Position numbers and translations under genes: made by a program. This document shows positions 26,980-35,857 of a DNA stretch of 64,000 nucleotides, in pieces (the stretch's first letter is position 1; every line of letters begins with the position of its first letter). This stretch comes from CAWAVN01 sp963844315 (GTDB lineage Bacteria > Planctomycetota > Planctomycetia > Planctomycetales > Planctomycetaceae). Location: contig CAWJOC010000001.1 in the NCBI GenBank assembly GCA_963844315.1, positions 99,687 to 163,686 on the forward strand, in the 5' to 3' direction. The notes beneath the pieces were generated by a model. That model was given only the letters and a program-made list of their open reading frames with translations. It made no database searches and was not told the DNA's origin.

Positions 26980-27038
26980 GTGGCACAGACATTCCTGTCT
27001 GTGCGGATTGACTGCACAGACAGGAATGTCTGTGCCAC
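26980..27038. repeat. Perfect 25-bp inverted repeat
   Basis: Arms 26980-27004 and 27014-27038 are perfectly complementary (outer core GTGGCACAGACATTCCTG), with a nine-base loop. Each arm is itself partly palindromic (CAGACATTCCTGTCTG). It lies between the iron-sulfur carrier gene and the oxidoreductase gene. Confidence 0.85.
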
Positions 27039-27061
27039 TTTTTGTCCATTAAACAAACGAA

Positions 27062-27109
27062 AAGCGGCAGGGAAGATGGGAGGTTGATCCCATCTTCCCT
27101 GCCGCTTTG
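27062..27109 (-). terminator. Strong terminator hairpin after iscA-type gene
   Basis: A perfect 21-base stem (27062-27082 with 27089-27109, arm AAAGCGGCAGGGAAGATGGGA) and a six-base loop. On the minus strand the stem ends in TTTTCGTTT, suiting termination of the iron-sulfur carrier transcript. Confidence 0.8.
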
Positions 27110-27129
27110 TGGATCGCAATGTTCTGGAA

Positions 27130-27465
27130 CTAAGCGGAGAAGCTGCTGCCGCAACCGCAGCTTTTTACGACGTTCGGGTTGTCGAAGGTGAAACCCCGGC
27201 GTTCCAAACCTTCGTAGAAATCAATCGTGGTGCCATCCAGGAACAGGCCACTTTTTTTATCCACGGCGACTTTCACGCCATGATACTCGCTGATCTGGTC
27301 TTTTTCGGTGTTCCCGCCGGTTTCGTCGAAGCGAAAATCGTATTGAAAACCGCTGCAACCCCCGGCGGCGACGCCGACGCGCAGAATCGTGCCGTCGGGC
27401 TTGTTGGACTCTTTCAGCACGCGCTGGATTTCTTGGGCGGCTCGTTCGGTCAGTGTGACAGCCAT
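27130..27465 (-). CDS. A-type iron-sulfur carrier protein (IscA/ErpA/HesB family)
   Basis: 111 residues, the normal length. The three cluster-binding cysteines are present: Cys37 in AAGGCSGFQYDF, and Cys103 and Cys105 in SCGCGSSFS. It accepts or transfers Fe-S clusters to apo-proteins in the cytoplasm. No isc or suf genes adjoin it, so its specific role (IscA, ErpA or SufA type) cannot be fixed. A strong terminator lies 20 bases after its stop. Confidence 0.93.
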   Translation of the reverse strand: MAVTLTERAAQEIQRVLKESNKPDGTILRVGVAAGGCSGFQYDFRFDETGGNTEKDQISEYHGVKVAVDKKSGLFLDGTTIDFYEGLERRGFTFDNPNVVKSCGCGSSFSA

Positions 27466-27751
27466 TCTGGTCTCTGCTCCTTTTCTATGGACTCTTACAA
27501 AACTGGTGCGCTGGTTTGAATGGCAAACCCACTCCGCAGACGCAGTAAAACCTCAAGAATTATAACGGCACTTCCCCGGAAAGACGAGTAGAAATTCGCA
27601 GCCCACGCGGAGATTTTTTCCCGGCTCGTTTGAGCATTCGCCTGGAAATTCGGAAGATTCCTTCCAGTTCGCTTGATTCCCGGCGGGCAGGTTTCCAAGA
27701 TAAGCCGCTGGCGGGGGCACATCCTTCTGGAAACGCATGGGGAGAGGCACA

Positions 27752-29017
27752 ATGGCAGGGCACGGAAGAATTTCAGGCTGGCTCGGAGTGGGGATTCTGG
27801 CATTCGCCTTGGGGTGCGGGTCCTCCAAAACCTTGGACGACTCCCCCAGCACACAGGTGAACAAAACCCAAGATCCACAGGCCCAAAACGACGAGGAGAA
27901 CGCCCCCATGCGGCTGTCGATTCAACACGAACCCTTCGGCAAACTGACCTCGGAAGACGGCGAGTTTCCCATCACCCGCTACATCCTCAACAACGAAAAC
28001 GGCGTGAGCGTGGGCATTCTGGATTACGGGGCGATCATCCAATCCCTCAGCACGCCCGACAAAGCCGGGAAAAAAGCCCTCATCACCTTGGGCTTCGCTG
28101 AGGCGGAGGGCTACACCGACGCCGTCAACGCCGACCCGTATTTCGGCGCGATTTGCGGGCGGTTTTCCAACCGCATCGCCAAGGGCAAGTTCACGCTGGA
28201 CGGACAGGAATACACGCTCGCCACCAACAACGGACCCAACCACCTCCACGGCGGGAAGCAAGGCTATAACGACAAGCTCTGGCAAGCTCGCGAACTGCCC
28301 AGCACCGACCAGGAAGTGGCCGTCGAACTCAAGTACGTCAGCCCCGACGGCGAGGAAGGCTATCCCGGCCAACTCACCGTCACGGTGGTGTATTCCCTGA
28401 ACAACCAGAACGAACTCAAGATCGACTATAACGCCATCACCACCAAAGCCACCCCGCTGAATTTGACCAACCATTCCTATTGGAACCTCACCGGCGTGGA
28501 ATACGGCGAAGGCGCGAAGAACTCGGATTCGATTTTGAACCACGAGCTGATACTGAACTGCGACCGCTACCTGCCGGTGGATGACACCCTGATTCCCACC
28601 GGAAAATTGGAACCCGTCCAAGGCACGCCAATGGATTTCACACAGGCCAAAGTCATCGGCAGCCGGTTCGACCAACTCCCCAAAGCCGACCCCATGGGCT
28701 ACGACCACTGCTACCTGCGAAAAGGCTATACCGGCCCAAACGAGAAACCCGCATTGATCGCCAAGGTGACGGACCCCAAATCGGGCCGGGTGATGGAAGT
28801 TCTCACCACCGAACCCGCCGTGCAGCTCTACACCGGAAACTTCCTCAAGGGAGACAAAGCCAACGGCGGCTTCCCGCAACACCACGGCTTCTGCCTGGAA
28901 TGCCAACACCTGCCAGACTCCCCCAACCAAAAGTTCCCGGAAGAATATAACGCCATCCTCAAACCCGGCGAAGTCTACCAACAAACGACGATCCACCGGT
29001 TTTCGTGGGGCAAGTAG
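27752..29017 (+). CDS. galM: Aldose 1-epimerase (galactose mutarotase) as lipoprotein
   Basis: 421 residues. The N-terminus MAGHGRISGWLGVGILAFALGC ends in a lipobox, followed by a Ser/Gln-rich linker, so the enzyme is predicted to be a lipoprotein rather than cytosolic. The mutarotase core then covers the rest: FGAICGRFSNRIAKGKF, NHLHGGKQGYNDKLW (substrate His), NLTNHSYWNLTG (second His), GYDHCYL and the catalytic Glu in TTEPAVQLYTGN. It interconverts alpha and beta anomers of aldoses. GGAGAGG lies just before the ATG at 27752; an ATG at 27737 is the alternative start. No galactose pathway genes are nearby. Confidence 0.9.
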   Translation: MAGHGRISGWLGVGILAFALGCGSSKTLDDSPSTQVNKTQDPQAQNDEENAPMRLSIQHEPFGKLTSEDGEFPITRYILNNENGVSVGILDYGAIIQSLSTPDKAGKKALITLGFAEAEGYTDAVNADPYFGAICGRFSNRIAKGKFTLDGQEYTLATNNGPNHLHGGKQGYNDKLWQARELPSTDQEVAVELKYVSPDGEEGYPGQLTVTVVYSLNNQNELKIDYNAITTKATPLNLTNHSYWNLTGVEYGEGAKNSDSILNHELILNCDRYLPVDDTLIPTGKLEPVQGTPMDFTQAKVIGSRFDQLPKADPMGYDHCYLRKGYTGPNEKPALIAKVTDPKSGRVMEVLTTEPAVQLYTGNFLKGDKANGGFPQHHGFCLECQHLPDSPNQKFPEEYNAILKPGEVYQQTTIHRFSWGK

Positions 29018-29042
29018 CGATCAGCTTGGTTATGGAGTCTGA

Positions 29043-29109
29043 TAGGGTGGGCATCGCCCACCAATGAGGAGTGCGTGCCTACAAATGTTGATGGGCGATG
29101 CCCACCCTA
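29043..29109. repeat. Palindromic element, family D copy 1
   Basis: TAGGGTGGGCATCGCCCA (29043-29060) pairs with TGGGCGATGCCCACCCTA (29092-29109). Each arm contains the smaller palindrome TGGGCATCGCCCA. A second copy is at 36573-36637. It lies between convergent genes. Confidence 0.85.
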
Positions 29110-29529
29110 CGGAACTGGTGATTGCTCGTAGAGACCCTCCCACACGAACGCACCGGCCTCATGCGAGAACACGCAGGACCAAGACAGATCGCCCGCCGCG
29201 AGAATCAGTTCCAACTGGTTCGCAAGCTCGCGCTTCACACTCCGCAGCCCAGCCGCCTGATACCCCGCTGCTCCCTGGCCGCCCGTGTTCGCCAGTTCGG
29301 GCACCTGCAGGCCACTAAGCACCCAAACTTCAGCCGGCAGCCGCTTCTCAAGAACCTGCATTGCCCGGTTCCCCTGGAACGTGGGAGTACCGACCGTGAT
29401 GAGAGGCAAGAAGCCGGCCCGCCACTGCCGGACGAGTCCGATGTAGTCCCGGTCGGAAAGCATGGACCACGATTCCGCTTCGGCGTTGAGCCAGTCCTCC
29501 ACTTTAGGTAGTACCCGTACGATGCCCAT
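29107..29529 (-). CDS. Hypothetical protein
   Basis: 140 residues from an ATG with GGAGGGG six bases upstream. Not recognised. It begins MGIVRVLPKVEDWLNAEAESWSML and has a mixed alpha/beta character (YIGLVRQWRAGFLPLITVG, RLPAEVWVLSGLQVPEL, ELANQLELILAAGDLSW). There is no signal peptide or membrane segment. Its last codons reach into the family D repeat. The strong ribosome binding site and sustained frame suggest a real gene. Confidence 0.55.
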   Translation of the reverse strand: MGIVRVLPKVEDWLNAEAESWSMLSDRDYIGLVRQWRAGFLPLITVGTPTFQGNRAMQVLEKRLPAEVWVLSGLQVPELANTGGQGAAGYQAAGLRSVKRELANQLELILAAGDLSWSCVFSHEAGAFVWEGLYEQSPVP

Positions 29530-29621
29530 CCGGTGCCCCTCCTGCAGTCGAACTAGAATTTGTTTGCGCAATCTATCACGTTTGGCATTGCGCCGAGCGC
29601 AACCTATTACGGATGCTTACG

Positions 29622-29746
29622 CAGGGTGGCCCCGATTGCTCGCCAATCGGGGCGGCGCAGCCGCAGGAGGTTTCATATCGCGGTCCAACTTGCAAAACCT
29701 TTTGTCGCTTCGCGACCCAGGTTGACGAGCAACCTGGGCCACCCTG
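29622..29746. repeat. Cruciform-like repeat cluster
   Basis: Outer arms CAGGGTGGCCC and GGGCCACCCTG enclose two internal hairpins, CCCGATTG...CAATCGGG and CCCAGGTTG...CAACCTGGG. The whole can fold as a three-way junction. It lies between the amidase gene end and the hypothetical gene at 29107-29529. Confidence 0.7.
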
Positions 29747-29796
29747 TGATGCTCGAAGAGCGACCAGAGGATATGTTGCGCCGCACTTTACAAAAC

Positions 29797-31203
29797 CTAC
29801 ATCATCGGCGGAACTTGTTTGTGCCAATCCGTTTTGGCTTGCACTAGTTGGGCGATGGTAAGCAGGCGGTTTTCTTCGTAGGCTCTTGCTAGGAGATTGA
29901 TCGCCGTGGGGAGGTGGTTTTCGCCGAAGCCGTTGGGGAGGCTGATGGAGGGGATGCCGCAGATGTTTCCCAGGGCGCTGGCTTCGCAGTTGGAATAGTC
30001 GCGGCCATAGCTCGAAAAGGGTTTATCCACCGGCGGGGCGACGGTTTCTTCGGTGGGGGATACGAGGGCATCGTAGGGGGACAGGAACTTGTCCACGTCG
30101 CGCTGGATCACCGCCCGGACCCGCATGGCTCTTAAATAATCGACGGCGGGAATGGCGCGGGAACCATAGATGCCCCAGCGGTCTTCCTCGGCGGTCATTT
30201 CCCAGATGGCTTTGGAGTCCATGAGTTCTTCCAGAGCCGAGGCCATCTCACAGGAAATCACCAGCCCGGCGACTTCGTTATAGGGATAATCGGGCAGTTC
30301 GATTTCTTCAATGGAGCCTATGTCCGATAAAAGCTTCAGCGAGGCTTCGTAGTTCTTCGCCACTTCCGGTTGCAGACCTTTCTCAACGTCCTTGACGACC
30401 GCAAAGCGGAACGGCGGCTTATGAACTTCTTCCGGAGGGAATTTGTAGGGCCTGGGAATGGCGGTGGCATCCTGGGCATCGGGACCGGCGATGGCGGAGA
30501 GGACCAATCCGCAATCTTCCGCCGAGCGGGCCATCGGGCCGAGTTTGTCCATTGTCCAACTCAGGGCCATCGCTCCGTGCCGGCTCACCCGGCCATAGGT
30601 GGGACGAAGCCCGGTCAGTCCGCAATAGGCCGCGGGGCAATTGATCGAACCCCACGTCTCCGAGCCGATGGCGAAGGGAACCAGTCCCGCCGCGACCGCC
30701 GCCCCGGATCCCGAAGATGATCCGCCCGCCCAGCGGTCTTTGCCCCACGGATTTAAGGCCGGCCCGGTGAAGGAGGCGTTCGCCTGACGATAGCCTAGTC
30801 CGCCCGCGCATTCGACCATCGCCAACTTCGCCACCAACACCGCCCCGGCCTTTTGGAGTTTGGTGATGACGGTGGCATCGGCTTCGGGAACACGGTTTCG
30901 GTTCGCCGCCGCTCCCCATGTGGTGGGAATGCCCATGGTATCCAAGAGATCCTTCGCTCCATAAGGAATCCCATGCAGTGGCCCCCGGTCTTTCCCGGCG
31001 GCCAATTCCGCATCGGCGGCTTGGGCTTGCTGCTTGGCCAACTCTGGCGTGAGCGTCACCAAGGCGTTATACGTCGGGCCGATTTTCTCCAGCCGCTTTA
31101 AAAAGAACTCGGCCAGCTCCACCGCGGAAAACTCCCCCGCCCGCCATTTCGTTCCCAACTCTCGAATCGAAAGAAACGCCAAAGAATCCGGAATCGCAGC
31201 CAT
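29797..31203 (-). CDS. Amidase signature enzyme (GatA-like)
   Basis: 468 residues spanning the amidase signature family. The Ser-cisSer-Lys triad is visible: Lys in HGIPYGAKDLLDT, cis-Ser in the Gly/Ser-rich loop WAGGSSSGSGAAVAAG, and the nucleophilic Ser in GSETWGSINCPA (usual GTDTGGS, here with Trp). It hydrolyses amide bonds; whether it is a GatA for tRNA amidation is doubtful because gatB and gatC are absent, and a free-standing amidase is more likely. The small Tat-signal protein gene lies 93 bases upstream on the same strand and is probably its partner. Confidence 0.88.
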   Translation of the reverse strand: MAAIPDSLAFLSIRELGTKWRAGEFSAVELAEFFLKRLEKIGPTYNALVTLTPELAKQQAQAADAELAAGKDRGPLHGIPYGAKDLLDTMGIPTTWGAAANRNRVPEADATVITKLQKAGAVLVAKLAMVECAGGLGYRQANASFTGPALNPWGKDRWAGGSSSGSGAAVAAGLVPFAIGSETWGSINCPAAYCGLTGLRPTYGRVSRHGAMALSWTMDKLGPMARSAEDCGLVLSAIAGPDAQDATAIPRPYKFPPEEVHKPPFRFAVVKDVEKGLQPEVAKNYEASLKLLSDIGSIEEIELPDYPYNEVAGLVISCEMASALEELMDSKAIWEMTAEEDRWGIYGSRAIPAVDYLRAMRVRAVIQRDVDKFLSPYDALVSPTEETVAPPVDKPFSSYGRDYSNCEASALGNICGIPSISLPNGFGENHLPTAINLLARAYEENRLLTIAQLVQAKTDWHKQVPPMM

Positions 31204-31226
31204 CGGTGAAGCCTATCTCAGTAAGA

Positions 31227-31303
31227 ACAGTAGGCAGAGGGCGGTTGGCAGTTGGCAGAGGGTGATTCTAACCGCCTGCTGCATACCGCCTACTGCCTAC
31301 TCT
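31227..31303. repeat. Palindromic element, family E copy 2
   Basis: CAGTAGGCAGAGGGCGGTTGGCAG faces CCGCCTGCTGCATACCGCC and TACTGCCTACT as in the element at 7742-7885. It separates the amidase from the upstream small gene and provides that gene's last codons. Confidence 0.7.
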
Positions 31304-31665
31304 CCGCGATAGGCGGCGAACAGGGCGGCGGGTTCGTTGGCGTTTTGCAAGGGGACTTTGCGGATGGCTTTGGCCCGGCGGAGTTCGCTGGCGATGTCCC
31401 GGCGGATTTCGTGCAGGTATTGGTGCGTCAAGTTTCGATCCGGGTTAAGCTGCCGGACCACTTCCAAGAGCAGTAACTCCACGGGGATGGGCGATGGCGG
31501 AATGGGTTCCGCGATAGCGGGCTGATGCTCCTCTCCCAAAGCCGTTTGAACTGACGAAGCCTCCTCGGAAACCAACCCGGTTCCCACGAGCGTCAGGGAC
31601 CCAACCGCGGTCAGGGAGGCAGCGCGTTTTCCGAACTGCCTTCGATTCAATGCCGTGTCCGACAT
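31297..31665 (-). CDS. Small Tat-signal protein upstream of amidase
   Basis: 122 residues starting MSDTALNRRQFGKRAASLTAVGSLTLVGTGLVS, a clear twin-arginine signal (RRQFGKR). The mature part is helical (VELLLLEVVRQLNPD, YLHEIRRDIASELRRAKAI) and belongs to no family I recognise. It lies immediately upstream of the amidase on the same strand, so a role as exported helper or subunit is possible. The amidase itself has no signal peptide. Confidence 0.65.
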   Translation of the reverse strand: MSDTALNRRQFGKRAASLTAVGSLTLVGTGLVSEEASSVQTALGEEHQPAIAEPIPPSPIPVELLLLEVVRQLNPDRNLTHQYLHEIRRDIASELRRAKAIRKVPLQNANEPAALFAAYRGE

Positions 31666-31746
31666 AATTCGCCCTCATAGAGGAATTCGGGAAAGGGAAC
31701 GTTCAATCTGCTTGGAGATTGTACGCGGTTTTCCGGCAAATGTCGT

Positions 31747-31832
31747 CGTTCGTTCCGCGAACGAACGTCCTTTCGCGGAGCGAAAGGCGACAATGAGCGT
31801 CCTTTCGCGGAACGAAAGGCGACAAGGGCGTG
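31747..31832. repeat. Three tandem hairpins, family F
   Basis: CGTTCGTTCCGCGAACGAACG, CTTTCGCGGAGCGAAAG and CTTTCGCGGAACGAAAG follow each other, the last two as near-identical direct units joined by GCGACAATGAGCGTC. They lie upstream of the Tat-signal gene. Confidence 0.75.
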
Positions 31833-31915
31833 CCTGAGGAAACACAAAAGCCCATCGCGAGCCATGACAGGCCGGCGCTGGGCTTTGAGAAAATCAGTTC
31901 TTGGCGGAATGAGGG

Positions 31916-32713
31916 TTACTCATTCGCGTGGTAGAGTTGAATCGGTTCCGGCGGCTTGGCAGGCAGGCCCAAGGCATCAGACCAGGGTTGCGAGAGGGTT
32001 TTCCGACCGGAAACGATCGCTTCCGATTCCGCCGAGGGAACGGCTTCACTTTCCTCGATTTGAGACACCGTCATGAACGGGTTTTCGAGGGTCTGCGAAG
32101 TCTCGAATTCGGCCGGCGGGGCGGGAATCGGCAAGGAAAATTCCTGGACCGGCTCTTCTGGGTTCAGGAGTTCGGCATTCTTTTGAGCCGGGGTTCCCTG
32201 GGGCACGATGGCCGGTTCCATCGTAAACGGATTGGCCTCAGCGATGGGCGATTCATAAGCCGGTTTCGCTTGGGCGGTCATGGATTTGGGGGCGATCGCC
32301 ATGGCAGCGGTGTTGCTTGCGGATTTGGCGGTGGTCACGAAGCCCATGCTGGCGCAGCTGGTCTTGCCGTTAGAAACACAGCCGGCGGAAGTGGCACAAG
32401 CGGTTGTGGACGCACAGGCGGATTTGCACCCCTTCGCGTTGCCATGTCCGCACAAGCAGCCTTTACCATCCGCTCCGCAGCGGCATCCGCTCACCGCGGC
32501 GCAAGACACCTTGTTCCCTAAGCAACTTTTTGAGCTGGCATCGGCACACGCGGTTTTGCCCGAATCGGCGCAAGCCGTCTTGCAGGATTTGGCGGTGGCA
32601 CAACTGGTGGGATGGAAAGAGAACGTTTTCGCCCCGGTCTTGCAGCCGGGCAATCCCGCCAACAGCACGAGGGCCGTGGGCGCGAGGGCGATCCATCGTT
32701 TGAAAGTGGTCAT
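31916..32713 (-). CDS. Cys-rich lipoprotein
   Basis: 265 residues, start at the ATG with GGAG eight bases upstream. MTTFKRWIALAPTALVLLAGLPGC gives a lipoprotein signal (LPGC lipobox). Residues about 35-125 hold around 20 cysteines in irregular C-A-x-x-G-K-T-A-C-A-type iterations (CADSGKTACADASSKSCLG, CRCGADGKGCLCGHGNAKGC), with Lys and Ser between. The C-terminal half is Pro/Glu-rich without Cys and repeats ENPFM/ANPFT. No family was recognised. The Cys repeats could form a metal-binding or disulfide-rigid surface module; this is inference. Confidence 0.65.
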   Translation of the reverse strand: MTTFKRWIALAPTALVLLAGLPGCKTGAKTFSFHPTSCATAKSCKTACADSGKTACADASSKSCLGNKVSCAAVSGCRCGADGKGCLCGHGNAKGCKSACASTTACATSAGCVSNGKTSCASMGFVTTAKSASNTAAMAIAPKSMTAQAKPAYESPIAEANPFTMEPAIVPQGTPAQKNAELLNPEEPVQEFSLPIPAPPAEFETSQTLENPFMTVSQIEESEAVPSAESEAIVSGRKTLSQPWSDALGLPAKPPEPIQLYHANE

Positions 32714-32966
32714 ACGGAACACTCCTTTGGATTGGTCCTCGCGGCATTCCGTGCAGAACTTGCACGCCGGGGCAGTTCAGGCGAAGACCGGCAATTGATG
32801 AAACAGGGTTAGACCTTTCATCAATCAGAATCGGTCCAACCGGGATCCGCGTTGCACGCAAACCGGGAATCGCCCTTGGGAACATCAGGACTGGTCCGGT
32901 TGTTCGGCCCAACGGGGTTTTGTCGCGTCCTCTCAAACTGGTTAATCCGCACAATCGCTACTGTCG

Positions 32967-34803
32967 TTACGCTGAAAGCTCCATCGCTTCACGCGCAAGG
33001 GATCGCCAATCCGCGACCACGAAACCCAGCACCAAAACCAGGCCCAGCAGAATCAGCCAGGAATACGGGTTATCCAACCGGAACAAGTCGCCCTCGCCCT
33101 GGCTGGCTTCACGCTGGCCTTCGCCTAGTGCGCTGAGGTTGGATTCTTCCGCATCGAAAAAATTGACCGCGAACCGGTCCACCGCCTGATCGCCTGCCTT
33201 GAGTTCGTAGATTCCGGGTTCTTCGAGCGTGTCGATTTCCAAGGAATCCCCGGCCCCGCGCCGAAGACTTCGGCTGCCCCAGGGACCCATTAGCTCCCAT
33301 TCGGAGATAGGCTCTTGGGGATTGGGATTTCGGGGAATCACAAACGACACGCTCTCGCTTTGCCGGTAATTCCAACGGCCCAGCCCCGGCAGATGCCTCC
33401 GGCGAAGCTCCAGGAGGTTACTCATCAAGATCGGCCAATCGTCGCTGTCTTCCAGTTGCGAGCGGGCAAAGTCGATATTGAGCAGATAGCCCTTGGTGAA
33501 GGTCGCTTCCAACCGGGCGAGCAGCGTGGACTGGTCGCAACTGATGAGCGGGATGAATTTCCCTGTCATCGGCTGCACGCCGCCCCAAAGCAGCGTCCGC
33601 AATTCCAAGCCCCGGACCAGATCATCATCCCGCTTTAAGACATAAGGCCCGGCCAGGTCCAAGGATTTTTGCATCGCCTCCTCGGACGGGTCCAAGGGCC
33701 CAAGGCCCAGCCACCACAGGTCCGGGTCGGACGGAGGCAATGGCGTTGCGGCGGCAATCTGAAGGTCCGCGTTCTCCGGCGAAACTATCTCCACGCCCGG
33801 AACCGCCTGTAAGACCTTCTGGACCGCGTTCTCGGCTGCGCTCCCTTTCGGCAACTCGACGGAGACTTTCACCATTCGCGGCTTGGGTTCCGCGAGCGTC
33901 ATCTGATTGTCGAGCGCCAATCCATCCGCCGGCGCGAACACCTCCACCGTGAAGCGCCTTGGTCCCGATGGGCACATCAAACTGCAAAGGCTCTTCGCTC
34001 CCGGCGGGAATCGAGAGCGACTTAGAAAACACCTCGGCTTCCCCCGCCGCGGCTTTTACCTCCGCCGAGACTCTGAGTGAGCCAAGATTCGCGACCCGGA
34101 GGTAAACCTGGGTGGTCTTTTTGTCGTAGTTGTAGGTCCACTCCGCCGTGGTCAGGGCCACGTTCCGCAATGGTTCCCCAAGGGCGAGGATTTCCATGCC
34201 CTCTGGCACGGCTTCTTCCTCGGAGGGCAAATGGTCCGTCAAAAACAGCATCTGGCCGGAGGTGTCCGCAAACTGAGCCGCCCGGTCCCATGCCGGTTGA
34301 AAGCCATGCTGAGGAAGCGTGGGCTTCCACTCCGCCAACCGCAAGAGCGCGGTTTCAAACCGTTCCGCCGGTCCCGCGATGGTTTGAGGCACGGGCCCGG
34401 ATAAAATCACCGTCACCCGACTGCCCGCAGGCAACTCGTCCCTCCGTTTTTCGAGGGCTTCCAAGGCTTTCTCGCGAAACGCAGGGCCATTGGGCGGAGC
34501 CGCCTGCATCGAAGCCGAGTGATCCAGCACCACCACCAAATGCCGGGCCGTCCCCAACACGCCCAATCGCGGCTGGCTTAAGAGCAAGGCCAATAGTAGC
34601 GCCGCCAGCAGTTCCAAAAACAGCGAAGCCGAGAGCGGCAAGCGGTCAAATCGCCGGCCAATGGTTTGCACTTCCGTGTCGATGCCCCACAAGTGCGCCC
34701 CGGCGATGACCAAGGGCGGATAGCGGCGATGAAAGAAATGAATCGCCAGAATCGCCGGCACCGCGAGCAATCCCAACAACCCCCAAGGATTCGCAAAATA
34801 CAT
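32967..34803 (-). CDS. BatA-like vWA-domain membrane protein (frameshifted)
   Basis: The N-terminus MYFANPWGLLGLLAVPAILAIHFFHRR is the BatA-N (aerotolerance) domain, followed by a second helix and a von Willebrand A domain (LVVVLDHSASMQAAPP carrying the DxSxS metal site, QMLFLTDHLP). A frameshift near 33972 joins FDVPIGT to RRFTVEVFAPADGLALDNQ. The C-terminus ends with a helix (WLILLGLVLVLGFVVADW). The product is about 610 residues. Such proteins in planctomycetes usually lie in MoxR/BatA clusters; no MoxR is seen here. The upstream gene is an E1-like protein 16 bases away, so the two are co-transcribed. Confidence 0.82.
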
Positions 34804-34818
34804 GAAGTCCACTCGGCC

Positions 34819-35595
34819 TTACGCTGGGGGTGAGCTTGTGACAGACCGGCAAAGTTCGCACTGGGGATCTCGCAGAATGCCGCGTTTTCTGACCTGCATG
34901 TCGCGGAGATCCATCGTGAGCAGTTGCCCATAAAGCGGCTCGCCAAAACCCGCCAGCACTTTGATGGCTTCCATCGCCGCCAGACATCCCACCGTGCCGG
35001 AGACCGCCCCGAACACCGGGAACTTGCGATTCCAGCCCGGCGGATCTTCGGGGTAAAGGCATTTCAGGCACGGCGTCTGGCCGGGAAGGATCGTGGTGAG
35101 ATGGAACTCCAGATCGTACATCGCACACTCGACGAGTGGCTTACGCTGCCTCACGGCTTCGCGGTTCATCGCATACCGTTCGGGAAAAAGCGGGGCACAG
35201 TCCACAATCAAATCGACTTCTTCCACCAGCCCTTGGACGTTTTGGTCATTGATGTTCTCGGCGATGGGGACGATGTGGAGGCGGGGATTCAGCTCCTTGA
35301 GCCGTTTCGCGGCGGATTCGATGCGGGGTTTTCCGAGCCAACCGTGCGTCATCAAGAGTTGCCGGTTGAGGTCGCCGGGTTTGACGTTCCCGGCATGGGC
35401 GATGACCAGTTTCCCCACGCCCGCCGCAGCCAGTTCATAAGCGACCACGCCCCCAAGTCCCCCCACGCGCGAGATCAAGACGGACGAGTTTTTGAGCTTC
35501 GCTTGTCCCGCTTCGCCGAAATCGGAAACCCAGATTTGCCACTCGTAAACGGCCCGTTCCTCATCGGTCAACGGCAGGGAAACACCCTTGGGCAT
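34819..35595 (-). CDS. ThiF/MoeB/HesA-like E1 family protein
   Basis: About 258 residues with an adenylating E1-type fold. Seen are the Gly-rich loop SRVGGLGGVVAYELAAAGVGKL, the DLNRQ block (Asn/Arg ATP contacts), the Asp region VDLIVDCAPLF, and a zinc site made of CLKC and CELC. Relatives activate ThiS, MoaD or other small sulfur carriers by C-terminal adenylation. The usual DCTDN sequence is changed to DCAPL. AAGGAG lies five bases before the ATG at 35595. It is followed by the BatA-like gene; no sulfur-carrier gene is adjacent, so the substrate is unknown. Confidence 0.8.
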   Translation of the reverse strand: MPKGVSLPLTDEERAVYEWQIWVSDFGEAGQAKLKNSSVLISRVGGLGGVVAYELAAAGVGKLVIAHAGNVKPGDLNRQLLMTHGWLGKPRIESAAKRLKELNPRLHIVPIAENINDQNVQGLVEEVDLIVDCAPLFPERYAMNREAVRQRKPLVECAMYDLEFHLTTILPGQTPCLKCLYPEDPPGWNRKFPVFGAVSGTVGCLAAMEAIKVLAGFGEPLYGQLLTMDLRDMQVRKRGILRDPQCELCRSVTSSPPA

Positions 35596-35857
35596 CATCA
35601 CTCCTTATGCTCCGGCAATGGTTTCACGGGCGGCGTTTTCAACGTGGCACGAGACTCCGCCAAATCGCGGCGGGGTCGCATCGGTCGATCAGAATCCGAT
35701 GTTTATGCTACTCTGCCCCAAGGAACGTTGGCAACCGGTGGAGTGACGCAGGCAGCATGCTGCCAGTGCGATGCCAAATTGAGCCGTTGAAATTCGAGTT
35801 ATTCCCTCCGATCAAAAGAAAACTGGCAACAAGTTGCCAGCGCCATCCAGCCGCCGG

